Below, one piece after another: positions 48,782-57,642 of a stretch of 64,000 nucleotides of DNA (position 1 is the stretch's first letter; each line of letters begins with the position of its first letter). The notes beneath the pieces are model-generated. The model saw only the letters and a list, made by a program, of their open reading frames with translations. It searched no databases and was not told where the DNA came from. The position numbers and the translations under genes are program-made. This DNA is from JAWKIJ01 sp041394325 (lineage in GTDB: Bacteria; Actinomycetota; Acidimicrobiia; Acidimicrobiales; Microtrichaceae). The stretch is taken from the NCBI GenBank assembly GCA_041394325.1, contig JAWKIJ010000001.1:2480001-2544000 (forward strand). Direction: 5' to 3'.

Positions 48782-49242
48782 ATGCGACTCGACTACGGCA
48801 CCGTCCTCCCGGCCTCGACGACGGCGATGCTCGGCCTCGAGAAGGCCGTCCATGCCAGCCCGCTCGACCCGACGGTTGCGGAGCTGGTGAAGATCCGCGC
48901 GTCCCAGCTCAACGGCTGCGCGCGTTGCCTGGAGATGCACACGAAGGATGCCCGAGCCCTCGGCGAGGATCAGGAACGACTCGACCTTGTCGCGACATGG
49001 AGGGGGCATCGTGCTTCAGCGAGCGTGAGCGCGCCGCCCTGGACTGGTGCGAGACGCTCACCCTGCTGGCCGACCGGGGGGCGCCACAGGACGTGTACGA
49101 CGCGGTGGCGGGATGCTTCGAGCCCGAGGAGTTGGTGGCCCTGACGCTCGGCATCGTGGCCATCAACGGATGGAACCGCCTCAACGTGGGTTTCGAGCGC
49201 CCGACGGGCGGCTACGTCGCCTCCCACGCCACCGGGTCCTGA
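48782..49242 (+). CDS. Carboxymuconolactone decarboxylase / AhpD-like protein (frameshifted)
   Basis: About 153 residues. The AhpD-type redox motif is NGCARCLEMHTKDAR, a CxxC followed by His, preceded by VAELVKIRASQL. The C-terminal half (FSERERAALDWCETLTLLADRG, split here for length) and INGWNRLNVGF are standard for the family. The frame changes near 48995. ATG 48782 has AGGAGA 6 nt upstream, and a TAGTTT box lies about 32 bp further up. A peroxide-related or alkylhydroperoxidase function is suggested by the CxxC only. Confidence 0.88.
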
Positions 49243-49348
49243 TCGGTCGACACACACACGGCCACGCGGCGCGTTGCCCTGATTCGACAGGACGGCGGTG
49301 ATCGAGCACGCTGCACACCCGACACGTTCGACCGGGTAGTTGATCGAC

Positions 49349-50101
49349 ATGACCGAGTTGCTCGTCACGGCGTTGTGGCGATATCCGTTCAAGTCCACCC
49401 AGGGCGCAGCCCACGACGTACTCGACTTCACCGAGGACGGCATCGTCGGCGATCGCATCTGGGCGCTTCGCACACCCGACGGACACCTGTGTTCGGCGAA
49501 GCGGTATTCGGCGATGCTGATGGCGACCGGACACGACGACGGAACCGTCACGACACCCCAGGGCGACGTGCTGCGTAGCGATGCGGAGATGAGCACCTGG
49601 ATGGGCCGAGCGGTCCGACGGATCGGGCGTGAGGACAACCCCGGACTGCCGTTCGAGATGACCTTCGACCCGCCCAACGACGACGCCGAGATGGTGGAGA
49701 TTCCCTCGCCCCCGGCCGCGTTGGTCGACGACGCCCATGTCCACCTGCTCAGCACCTCGACGCTCCGCTGGTGCGCCACACGTCGACCCGACCTGGATTG
49801 GGATCCTCGGCGCTTCCGCCCCAACCTTCTCCTCGATCACACCTCCCCCGACGAGGCCGATGCCTTCGTCGAGGACACCTGGATCGGCTCGGAGGTCACC
49901 GTCGGCGAGACGATCCTTTATGTGGAGAAGGCCACCGTCCGCTGCGCCATGCCCCTGCGGGCACAACCCCGGCTCCGACGCCAGGCCGCCCTGTTCGCGG
50001 CAATGGACGAGCTGCACGCGAACCATCTCGGCGTGTACGCACGAATCGTCAGGCCCGGGAGGGTTCGTATCGGCGACGCGGTGAAACCGTCCACGACCTG
50101 A
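49349..50101 (+). CDS. MOSC domain protein
   Basis: 250 residues with the MOSC N-terminal barrel (YPFKSTQGAAHD, GDRIWALRTPDG) followed by the MOSC domain (RFRPNLLLDHT, DTWIGSEVTVGE, RCAMPLRAQP with the conserved Cys). MOSC proteins carry or insert sulfur in molybdenum enzymes, or reduce N-hydroxylated compounds as mARC-like proteins. This one has the short mARC/YiiM-like layout. It lies 2.5 kb from modABC, fitting a molybdenum neighbourhood. TAGTTG 6 nt before ATG 49349 is a weak -10. Confidence 0.88.
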   Translation: MTELLVTALWRYPFKSTQGAAHDVLDFTEDGIVGDRIWALRTPDGHLCSAKRYSAMLMATGHDDGTVTTPQGDVLRSDAEMSTWMGRAVRRIGREDNPGLPFEMTFDPPNDDAEMVEIPSPPAALVDDAHVHLLSTSTLRWCATRRPDLDWDPRRFRPNLLLDHTSPDEADAFVEDTWIGSEVTVGETILYVEKATVRCAMPLRAQPRLRRQAALFAAMDELHANHLGVYARIVRPGRVRIGDAVKPSTT

Positions 50102-50180
50102 GTACCGCACGATCTCGATCCTGAGAACGCGCACCGACTGGTCGGATCCCGTGCGACGGGGCCACCGTAAGCTCGCATGG

Positions 50181-51669
50181 ATGTCTCGCCGGACACTCTT
50201 CGTGATCGCTGGGATCCCGGTCAGCGGAGATCTCTGGTTCCCCATCGGCCTCTACCTGTTCTACGAGTTGTCCGGCGGTGGCCGGGTCGGTCTGTTCACC
50301 GCGGTCGCGATGGCCGTGCTGGTGGTCCTGCACGAGCTGGGCCACGCCTTCACCGCCAAGGCCTTCGGCGCCTCACCCGAGGTCCACGTAACCGGGTTCG
50401 GCGGATACGCGACCTATCAGCCCTCCGACCGCATCGACATGCCGCGCCGGATCGCCATCAGCCTCGCCGGGCCTGGGGTGCAACTCGCGCTCGCCCTCCT
50501 CGCCCTGTGGATCGTCAACTCGATCGCCCACGCCACCACCGATCGTTCCACCTTCGAAACGTGCGCCGACGCGTACATCGCGATCCGCTGGGCCGGCGTG
50601 ACGCTCGCACTCATCAACCTCGTTCCGCTCTGGCCCCTCGACGGCGGTCACGTCGTCGTGGAACTGGTGGAATGGCTCGGTGGACACGATGCCAAGCGCT
50701 TCATCGTGATCGCGTCCGCCGCGGCATCGCTGGCCCTGTTGATCTACGGTTTCGGCCCCGGTTCGTCCACGGCGGCCCTCCGCATCGGCTACTTCGAGAA
50801 CCCGTTCGTCGTCCTGGTCGGCGCGATCCGCGAGCTGCCTTCACTCGCTGGAGCGTTCTTCTTCATACCCCTGTTCTGCCTGTTGGGGTCCCTGGCGACC
50901 CTGGGCTCGATGTCGGGAGGTGCAGCCCACTCCGGGGGGACCCGATCACGAGGTGCCGACTCGATGCCGACCGCACGGCGTGACGACGGCTTCGCCGACG
51001 GGCCTGCCCACCGGACTCCCGACGTGATCGGCCGAGACGGCGCGCAGCGAGCCGCGGCACTCGGCGGGACCAGGAGGCTCCCGCCCCGGCGAGGGACCCG
51101 CGGACCATCGACCACGTGCGAAGCGCCGAGCGCCGCTCGTGGCAGAGCGGGCAGCTCGCCCCGTTCCCGCCCGGATGGGAGCCCTCACCGTGGCTGCGGG
51201 CACACCTCGCGACCGTCGTCGGCGACACCACACCGGACCGTGTCACGACACCCACCCGCGAATTGGAGGCCTTGGGCGACGATCTCCCCGCAACTGGCTC
51301 CTCGATCGCGCCGAGCGAACCGAGATCGGGCGTCTGCTCGGCCTCGTTCCGGCCGAGCTCGCCGGCTCGCTCGCGGTGCTCGAGGCCCGTGTGCACCACG
51401 GGCCCGTCGACGATCTGGTCACGGCCGCGCGGGAGCGCTTCCGACTCGAACAGAGTGCCGAGCCCCTGTACCTGGGAGCCGCAGGTCTCGCGGTGCGTGG
51501 TCATCGGACCGAGGCGTTGCAGTGGCTCGATCGGGCGGTCGCAGTGGGCCCCGACCCGAACCGCCTGGCAACCGACCCCGCCTTCCGCTCCCTCCACGGC
51601 GAGTCCGGGTTCCAGCAGTTGCGTGGCCGGGCGGAACGGGCAGTCGGGCTCTACCGAACGGGCATCTAA
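50181..51669 (+). CDS. Site-2 protease family zinc metalloprotease with C-terminal repeat region (frameshifted)
   Basis: About 495 residues. The membrane protease core has HELGH at residues 51-55 and INLVPLWPLDGGH near residue 145. Together these supply the zinc ligands of intramembrane M50 proteases of the SpoIVFB/Rip class. Six or so helices extend to residue 250. A soluble C-terminal part reads PFPPGWEPSPWLRAHLATVVG, then (after a shift) RTEIGRLLGLVPAELAGSL and a TPR-like EALQWLDRAVAVGPDP. Frame changes are near 51090 and 51285. TAAGCT lies 7 nt before ATG 50181. The substrate, perhaps an anti-sigma factor, is unknown. Confidence 0.82.
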
Positions 51670-51914
51670 GGCTGCTCGGTGGCCCGCTCAGGTGCCGAGT
51701 CGCCTCGGAGGTCGACCCGGAGCACCAGCACGCCGTCCTCGAGCGCCGCCGTCGCGTCCCCGAGCATCGCGAAGTCCATGAAATCCAGCCTGGACTGCTC
51801 CACGAACGCCCTGCGGGCCTCACCCTCCACCGGCGGAAGCTGTCGGGCCTTGACCGCGGCCGCGCGGGTCCGGAACCGCCTGACCATCTCCTCGGGATCG
51901 AACGCCGTCGTCAT
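51666..51914 (-). CDS. Hypothetical small protein
   Basis: 82 residues with no recognised family: TTAFDPEEMVRRFRTRAAAVK followed by an acidic helix (FVEQSRLDFMDFAMLG) and a C-terminal beta hairpin (ALEDGVLVLRVDLRG). No signal peptide or membrane segment. A TAGAGT box exactly 6 nt before ATG 51914 supports it as a real, leaderless gene. It converges on the protease gene; the two stop codons overlap by 3 bp. Confidence 0.6.
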   Translation of the reverse strand: MTTAFDPEEMVRRFRTRAAAVKARQLPPVEGEARRAFVEQSRLDFMDFAMLGDATAALEDGVLVLRVDLRGDSAPERATEQP

Positions 51915-51920
51915 GACCCG

Positions 51921-51926
51921 ACTCTA
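51921..51926 (-). promoter_or_regulatory. -10 box of the 82-residue gene
   Basis: TAGAGT on the minus strand with 6 nt to ATG 51914. Confidence 0.5.
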
Positions 51927-51953
51927 GGGGTGCTCGACGACCACCCGGACCTG

Positions 51954-52640
51954 TCAGGGTTCGACGTTCCCATCGTGGACGGGCCCGGCCTCGGAGGCCT
52001 GCTCCGCCGGGGCGCCGTGCCCTGGGACACCGCCGCCGTCCGACGCCACAGGGCCGCCCGATTCGGAGCCGGGTGACCCGTCCTCGCGGCCCGGACGTTC
52101 CGGTGAGCGGCGACGGCGCACCGCACGCTCGACGGGCGGATCCCCGAAGTCGACCCGGCCCGGGGCCATGTCGGGGATGGCCGCGAGGGCGTTCGCGAGG
52201 CTCGCCACGTCGTCTCCGGCCGGAGATGTCGGCAATTCGAAATCCGACGGCCGCGGTGTGGTCGGGAGAACGGCTCCCGGGCCGAGCTCGGAGACTCGCC
52301 ACGCTGCCGCCTGTTCGAGCCGATCGGCATGGGCCGCGGCGTCGGTGTCGCCGTCCGTTCGGGTGTTGCCGTCGGTTCCGGTGGTGCCGTCCGTGGCCGG
52401 TCGCGAGAGATCGGAGGTGTTCGCCTCCTCACGTTCAGTGAAGTCGGACGGTCTCCGTGGCCGGGTCAACCACCACAACAGGATCGTCACCAGCGTGAGG
52501 ACCGCGGCGAGAACGAGCAACGCGATGACCACGTTGTGCAACCGACCGGCATTGGGATCGTGCACGGCCGCCAACACCCCGACCGGGTTCGAGCGAGGCC
52601 CGCCGAGCACTCCGGCATCGTAGTCACCCCGAACGTTCAT
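51954..52640 (-). CDS. Hypothetical single-span membrane protein
   Basis: 228 residues. One helix near residues 37-57 (VVIALLVLAAVLTLVTILLWW, split here for length) is followed by a long cytoplasmic, low-complexity region rich in Asp, Thr and Pro (DGTTGTDGNTRTDGDTD), with a short ordered patch ELGPGAVLPTTPRPSDFELP. No family recognised. The ATG overlaps the PLP-enzyme stop (ATGA), so it is the third gene of the metX group. A role in methionine metabolism is not implied. Confidence 0.6.
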   Translation of the reverse strand: MNVRGDYDAGVLGGPRSNPVGVLAAVHDPNAGRLHNVVIALLVLAAVLTLVTILLWWLTRPRRPSDFTEREEANTSDLSRPATDGTTGTDGNTRTDGDTDAAAHADRLEQAAAWRVSELGPGAVLPTTPRPSDFELPTSPAGDDVASLANALAAIPDMAPGRVDFGDPPVERAVRRRRSPERPGREDGSPGSESGGPVASDGGGVPGHGAPAEQASEAGPVHDGNVEP

Positions 52641-53919
52641 GGTTCCCCCAACGCCGTCCCCAACGCCTGGGCGAGGTCCTCGATGATGTCGTCGGGGTGC
52701 TCGAGCCCGACCGAGAGGCGGACCGTGCCCTCCCCGATTCCCGCGGCCGCCAACTCCGCCGCCAGGAGCGCCGCGTGGGTCGTCGACGCGGGATGGGTCA
52801 CCAGGGTTTCGGGGCCCCCGAGCGATGTGGCCATCCTCGCGATCCGCGTCGACTCCACGAAGCGCCGCCCGGCGCTCGCACCGCCCGCCACGTCGAAGGT
52901 GATGAGACCTCCGAAGCGATCCATCTGTCGCCGCGCGAGATCGTGCTGTGGAAAGCTCTCCAGACCGGGGTATGACACCGACGCCACCGCGTGATGTCCC
53001 TCCAACCAGGAGGCGACGGCCATCGCACTGTCGGACTGCCGCGAGAACCTCACCGGCAGGGTACGGAGGCCCCGCAATGCGTTCATCGCGTCGAACGGCG
53101 ACGCGTTGGCCCCCTGGAGCACGGCGAATCCCCAGAGCCACTCGATCAGCTCTCGCTCCCCCGCCACCGCACCGATCACCGCGTCGTTGTGGCCTCCGAT
53201 CGCCTTGGTCGCAGAGTGCAGCACGAGGTTCACCCCGTACTCCAGCGGACGTTGTGCGATCGGTGTCGCGAACGTGGAGTCCACTACGGTCAACGGCCCG
53301 CGATCGCACCCAGCCGGCACAGGTCCACCAGGTCGAGTCGCGGATTGGCCGGCGATTCAGCGAAGCACATCATCGTCCGTCCGGGGATCACCGCCGCATC
53401 CCACGCGTCGGGATCGGTACCGTCGACGAAGGTCACGTCGATGCCGAAACGCGGGCACACGGCGTTGAAGAAGAGCTGGGTGCCGCCGTAGAGCTGATAC
53501 TGGGTGACCACGTGGTCGCCGCTGGACAGCAGTCCGAGGACGACCGCCGAGATCGCGCCCATTCCCGACGCAAACGCTCTGCAGGCCTCTGCCCCCTCCA
53601 TGGTGGCGATCGCGTCCTCGAACGCGGCGACGGTCGGATTGCCGTAGCGTCCGTAGAACTCGGTCGCCCGCGCCGTGGAGGCGAGCGCGGCGGCCGACTC
53701 GGCGTCGGGGGTCACGAACGCGGAGGTCGCCCACAACGTCGGGGCCAGCGCGACGTCACCGTCACGCCGGCCCGAGGTGACGGCAACCGTGTCGCGGTGC
53801 CGGATCGGCTCCGTGGGCCCCGTCGACGCACCGGTGGCGTGCGTCGCGTCGGCGGCCGGCGTCGGAGGGTTTGGAGGATCGAGCGTCGGGGAATCACCCG
53901 ACTCGGACGGGGTGGTCAA
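52637..53919 (-). CDS. Cys/Met metabolism PLP-dependent enzyme (frameshifted)
   Basis: About 427 residues. Family marks are FYGRYGNPTVAAFEDAIATMEG, GMGAISAVVLGLLSSGDHV, the lysine that binds PLP in HSATKAIGGHND, and GLEHPDDIIEDLAQAL at the end. It belongs with cystathionine gamma-synthase and O-acetylhomoserine sulfhydrylase. Directly downstream of metX, it probably uses O-acetylhomoserine with sulfide or cysteine. The frame changes near 53298. The TTG start at 53919 is chosen because AGGAGG lies 6 nt upstream and the codon overlaps the metX stop (TTGA). Confidence 0.85.
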
Positions 53920-55238
53920 CGATGTCCTCCTGATGTGTGTCCTGGGAGCGTTCGTGTGGGCGAGGCCGACGACACGCGTTCCTCGTGCATGGCGTCGAGG
54001 AACGCCTCGATCACCGGTCGAATCTGGGCGAGCTCGATCAGGAAGGCGTCGTGACCGTGAGGACTCACGATCTCGTGGTAACCGCAACGCCGACCGAGCC
54101 CCGTGAGCGTGTCACGCAGGAGGTGCTGTTCGCGGGGCACGTACAACATGTCGCTCGTGATGCTCATGATCAACGACGGACAGGTGATCCGTGCAAGGGC
54201 CTGGCGGACCCCGCCCCGGCCGCGTGCCAGGTCGTGCAGGTCCATCGCCTTGTTCAGGCGGAGATAGGAGTTCGCGTCGAATCGTCGTACCAGCTTGTCG
54301 CCGTGGTAGTCGAGATAGCCCTCGACGTCGAAGCGCTGGTCGAGGCGGAAACCGCCGGGACGGTCGAGGCGGTCGAGCTCGCGTCGGCCGAACCGCTCGT
54401 GGAACACCTCGTCGGAGCGGTAGTGGATCTGGGCGATCTCGCGTGCGAGCTTCAAACCCCGGTGCGGGCCGTGCCCGGGCGCGGCGTCGTAGTAGTCGCC
54501 ACCCGCGAAGTGCGGATCGCCTTCGATCGCACGCCGGCCCACCATGGACCAGGCGATCTGCAACGCGCTCGACGCCGCGGTGGACGCGATCGACACCATC
54601 GAACCGACACGCTCGGGGAACATCACCGCCCACTCCAGGGACTGCATCCCGCCCATCGACCCGCCGACGACCCCCAGCCAGCGCGCAATGCCCAGGGTGT
54701 CCGCGAGCAGCGCCTGGGAGCGCACGATGTCACGGATCGTGACCACCGGGAAGGCCGACCCGTACGGTCGCCCGGTCCGCGGATCGGTCGACGCCGGCCC
54801 GGTCGTACCCTGGCATCCACCCAAGACGTTGGCGCACACCACGAAGTACCGGTCGGTGTCGATCGCCCGGCCTGGCCCGATGAGACCGTCCCACCAGCCC
54901 TCACCCGGGTGTCCCTCCCCGGCGCGGCCGGCGGCGTGGGAGTCGCCGGTGAGCGCGTGGCACACGAGGATCGCATTCGCCCCCTCGGCGTCGAGCTCAC
55001 CCCATGCCTCGTACGCGACGGTCACGGAGGGGAGCGTCGCACCGCCCTCGAGGTGGAACGGCCGTCCACCGCCGACCTCGACGAGCCGGCGTCGGCCCAA
55101 CGGTGCGCCGGGCATCCACGCGCCCGTCACCGGTGGGGCCTCCGGCCAGGCGTGCGCGACGTCACCGGGGCTGTCGGCAGGGTCCACGTGGGAGAGCGGT
55201 TCGGGAGTGGTGGTCATGTCCGGTTGAAGGTTCGACAT
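53916..55238 (-). CDS. metX: Homoserine O-acetyltransferase
   Basis: Acylates homoserine, the first committed step of methionine synthesis. 440 residues, about 60 longer than usual at the N-terminus. The alpha/beta hydrolase triad is visible: Ser in GVVGGSMGGMQSLEW (about residue 194), Asp in SITSDMLYVP, His in SPHGHDAFL. CHALTGDSHAAG near residue 95 is the family's oxyanion region. ATG 55238 is preferred; an in-frame ATG at 55217 is possible. A SAM riboswitch lies about 110 nt upstream. The gene overlaps its downstream PLP partner. Confidence 0.93.
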   Translation of the reverse strand: MSNLQPDMTTTPEPLSHVDPADSPGDVAHAWPEAPPVTGAWMPGAPLGRRRLVEVGGGRPFHLEGGATLPSVTVAYEAWGELDAEGANAILVCHALTGDSHAAGRAGEGHPGEGWWDGLIGPGRAIDTDRYFVVCANVLGGCQGTTGPASTDPRTGRPYGSAFPVVTIRDIVRSQALLADTLGIARWLGVVGGSMGGMQSLEWAVMFPERVGSMVSIASTAASSALQIAWSMVGRRAIEGDPHFAGGDYYDAAPGHGPHRGLKLAREIAQIHYRSDEVFHERFGRRELDRLDRPGGFRLDQRFDVEGYLDYHGDKLVRRFDANSYLRLNKAMDLHDLARGRGGVRQALARITCPSLIMSITSDMLYVPREQHLLRDTLTGLGRRCGYHEIVSPHGHDAFLIELAQIRPVIEAFLDAMHEERVSSASPTRTLPGHTSGGHR

Positions 55239-55344
55239 CGTGAACCTGGGGTTGGACACCGCGGACCGTGACGGATCGCGGTCGCACCGCCTCCGGACAG
55301 TTGGTTGTCGGCGCGCCGACCGCATCCCCTCACCCCGTGGCCGG

Positions 55345-55420
55345 CACGGTATGAGGGAGGCACCTTGGGTGTCCGTCCCAGGTTGCCGGACCCGCCGACG
55401 GCGGGCCGCTCATGATGTGG
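55345..55420 (-). ncRNA. SAM riboswitch (SAM-I/SAM-IV type) before metX
   Basis: Transcribed ahead of metX. The strand reads CAC-ATC-ATGAG, then P2 CCCGCC-GTC-GGCGGG, then the conserved GGCAACC, then P3 ACCTGGG/CCCAAGGT with the conserved AAGGTGCC, and closes with CTCAT-ACC-GTG against the 5' strand. The order P1-P2-GGCAACC-P3-AAGGTGC is that of S-adenosylmethionine aptamers, and TCATGAG at the 5' side is SAM-IV-like. A 14-bp palindrome GTCGGCGCGCCGAC at 55307-55320 lies between aptamer and start codon and may be part of the switch. High SAM would lower metX expression. The rest of the 333-bp spacer (55421-55571) has no gene. Confidence 0.8.
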
Positions 55421-55425
55421 CGATC

Positions 55426-55431
55426 AGCCTA
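55426..55431 (-). promoter_or_regulatory. -10 box of the riboswitch-metX transcript
   Basis: TAGGCT on the minus strand. Its spacing puts the transcript start at about 55419, just at the 5' edge of the SAM aptamer. Confidence 0.5.
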
Positions 55432-55571
55432 CCTGCCCCGATGTGGAGCTCGGCGACAATTCGGCGTCGACGTCGAGCCTCGGTCGGTGCAGGATCGCTC
55501 CGGGAGCCACGCGACACAGAGGCTCCTCAGGTGGGAGCGCCGTCGACTTCAGCCTCCGATGGGACACCCAG

Positions 55572-56738
55572 TCAGCGGACGACCGTGGCCGGATCCCAGG
55601 CGGCGAGGTCGTCGAGCCGCTCGTCGTTGGAGAACATCTCGACGATCGGCTGCTGGACGCCGATGCGCTTCATGAGGCGCTTAACGTCGAGCTCCTGGTT
55701 CCACAGGCAGAAGGTGACGACGAGCCCCGAGGTGCCGGCGCGTGCGGTACGCCCGGAGCGGTGAAGGTACGACTTGTGGTCCGACGGCGGGTCGAAATGG
55801 ATGACGACGTCCACGTCGTCCACGTGGATACCTCGGGCGGCGACGTCGGTCGCGACCAGCGCGTCGAGCCGCCCTTCGGCAAAGCGGGCGAGCGTCTGTT
55901 CGCGGAGTTGCTGGCGCAGATCGCCATGGATCGGCCTCGCACGGACGCCCTCCTCCTCCAACCTCGTGGCGAGTCGATCGGCTCCATGCTTGGTCGCGGT
56001 GAACACCATGGTCCGGCGAGCGGAGCGGATGAGCGCGGCGGCGACGCGAACCCGGTCCATCTCGTGGACGTGCAGGAAGCGGTGCTGCATCTCCTCGACG
56101 GTGACGGTCGGCGATTCCACCTCGTGCAGCCGCGGTTCGTGTTGGTAGCGCTGGATCAACGAGTCGACGGCGCCGTCGAGGGTCGCCGAGAACAGGAGGG
56201 TCTGATGACCGCCTTCGATGTTCCGGAGGATCCACTCCACCTGCGGGAGGAAACCCATATCGGCCATGCGGTCGGCCTCGTCGACGATCACGATCCCCAC
56301 GTCGGCGACGGAGAGCTCGTTGCGCTCGATCAGGTCGATCACCCGACCCGGCGTGCACACCATCAGATCGGTCCCCGCCTGCAACGCGCTGATCTGGCGA
56401 TCGATCGGTTCCCCGCCGTACACGGCGACAACGGTTCGGCCGACCGCCTCGCCCAGCGGGGCGAGCTCGTCACGCACCTGTATCGCCAGTTCGCGGGTCG
56501 GCACGAGCACGATTCCGGTCGGCCGGGCCGGGGTGGCCTTGGGGATCCGTTGGAGTGTCGGTAGGCCGAACGCGAGCGTCTTGCCCGAACCCGTCTTGGC
56601 CTTTCCGCACACGTCATGGCCCTCGATCGCGTCGGCGATGCTCAGGGTCTGGATTGCGAAGGGTTCGTGGATGCCGCGGTCTGCCAACGCGGCAACCAAC
56701 GGGGCGGAGACGCCGAGCGTCTCGAACGTTGTGGTCAT
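55572..56738 (-). CDS. DEAD-box ATP-dependent RNA helicase, RhlE-like
   Basis: 388 residues, only the helicase core plus a short tail. Q motif FETLGVSAPLVAALADRGI, KTGSGKTLAFGLP, PTRELAIQ, IVDEADRMADMGF, FSATLD, HRSGRTARAGTSG. It lacks the RGG tails and the DbpA-type domain of the other helicase in this window (33429). Usual tasks are rRNA maturation or mRNA turnover. ATG 56738 has AAGGA about 5 nt upstream; the open frame further upstream runs antisense into the next gene's promoter. Confidence 0.92.
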   Translation of the reverse strand: MTTTFETLGVSAPLVAALADRGIHEPFAIQTLSIADAIEGHDVCGKAKTGSGKTLAFGLPTLQRIPKATPARPTGIVLVPTRELAIQVRDELAPLGEAVGRTVVAVYGGEPIDRQISALQAGTDLMVCTPGRVIDLIERNELSVADVGIVIVDEADRMADMGFLPQVEWILRNIEGGHQTLLFSATLDGAVDSLIQRYQHEPRLHEVESPTVTVEEMQHRFLHVHEMDRVRVAAALIRSARRTMVFTATKHGADRLATRLEEEGVRARPIHGDLRQQLREQTLARFAEGRLDALVATDVAARGIHVDDVDVVIHFDPPSDHKSYLHRSGRTARAGTSGLVVTFCLWNQELDVKRLMKRIGVQQPIVEMFSNDERLDDLAAWDPATVVR

Positions 56739-56808
56739 CGATGTCCTTGTGTCCCAACGATCGTACCGCCTGGTCCGGGCCGGCTCCGGCATCGGCCAAG
56801 CTGGAACC

Positions 56809-57642
56809 ATGTCGACACCGGACGAGTTGCTCCGCGGATGGCCGTCGCGGGATGTCTGTCTCGTAGGCCTTCGGCCGTCGCCGGGCTACGACACGACGGT
56901 CGAGCCGGTGACACTCGCCGGAGACCCCGACCGTCGATTCGCACTGGCCTCGGTGACCAAACTGCTCACCGCCACGGCGATGTGGATCGCTCTGGCCGAA
57001 GGCGCCGTGTCGCTTGGCGATTCGGCCGGGCCTCCGGGATCGACCGTGGAGCACCTGCTCTCCCACGCCTCGGGTCTCGCCCCCGACGACGACACCGTGC
57101 TGGCCGCACCGGCGACACGGCGGATCTACTCCAATCGTGGTGTCGAACTCGCCGTCGAGCACCTCGTCGCCCGCACGGGGATACCCTTCGTCGACTATCT
57201 GGGGGAGGCCGTTCTCGAACCCCTCGCCATGGCCGCGACCGAACTCCGGGGCTCCCCTGCGCACGCCGGTGTCTCGACCGGATCGGACCTCGCGAGATGG
57301 GCAGGTGAGACCCTCGAACCACGCGCCGTGCTCGATACCCGACTGCTCGCTCAGGTCACTGCGTGCCGGTTTCCGGGCCTCGACGGCGTCGTGCCGGGGT
57401 TCGGCTCGCACTCACCCAACGACTGGGCCCTGGGGCCCGAGCTCCGGGGCGGAAAGTCACCGCACTGGATGGCGACCGCCGCCTCGCCCGCGACATTCGG
57501 GCACTTCGGTCGGTCGGGAACGTTCCTGTGGATCGATCCGGTACGCCGCCGAGGTCTCATCGGACTCGGCGACGCAGCGTTCGGGCCGTGGGCCGTCTCG
57601 CTATGGCCCCGACTCGGGGACTGGTGGCTCGGGCAGGCCTGA
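56809..57642 (+). CDS. Serine beta-lactamase-like hydrolase
   Basis: 277 residues with the penicillin-binding fold. ASVTK (Ser48-Lys51) is the SxxK motif, IYSNRG the YxN motif near residue 107, and FGHFGRSG takes the place of the KTG box near the C-terminus. SHASGLAPDD follows the SxxK helix, as in class C beta-lactamase/esterase relatives. No signal peptide is seen, so it is probably a cytoplasmic esterase or peptidase rather than a resistance enzyme. The last 42 bp overlap the 3' end of lgt on the other strand. Confidence 0.85.
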   Translation: MSTPDELLRGWPSRDVCLVGLRPSPGYDTTVEPVTLAGDPDRRFALASVTKLLTATAMWIALAEGAVSLGDSAGPPGSTVEHLLSHASGLAPDDDTVLAAPATRRIYSNRGVELAVEHLVARTGIPFVDYLGEAVLEPLAMAATELRGSPAHAGVSTGSDLARWAGETLEPRAVLDTRLLAQVTACRFPGLDGVVPGFGSHSPNDWALGPELRGGKSPHWMATAASPATFGHFGRSGTFLWIDPVRRRGLIGLGDAAFGPWAVSLWPRLGDWWLGQA

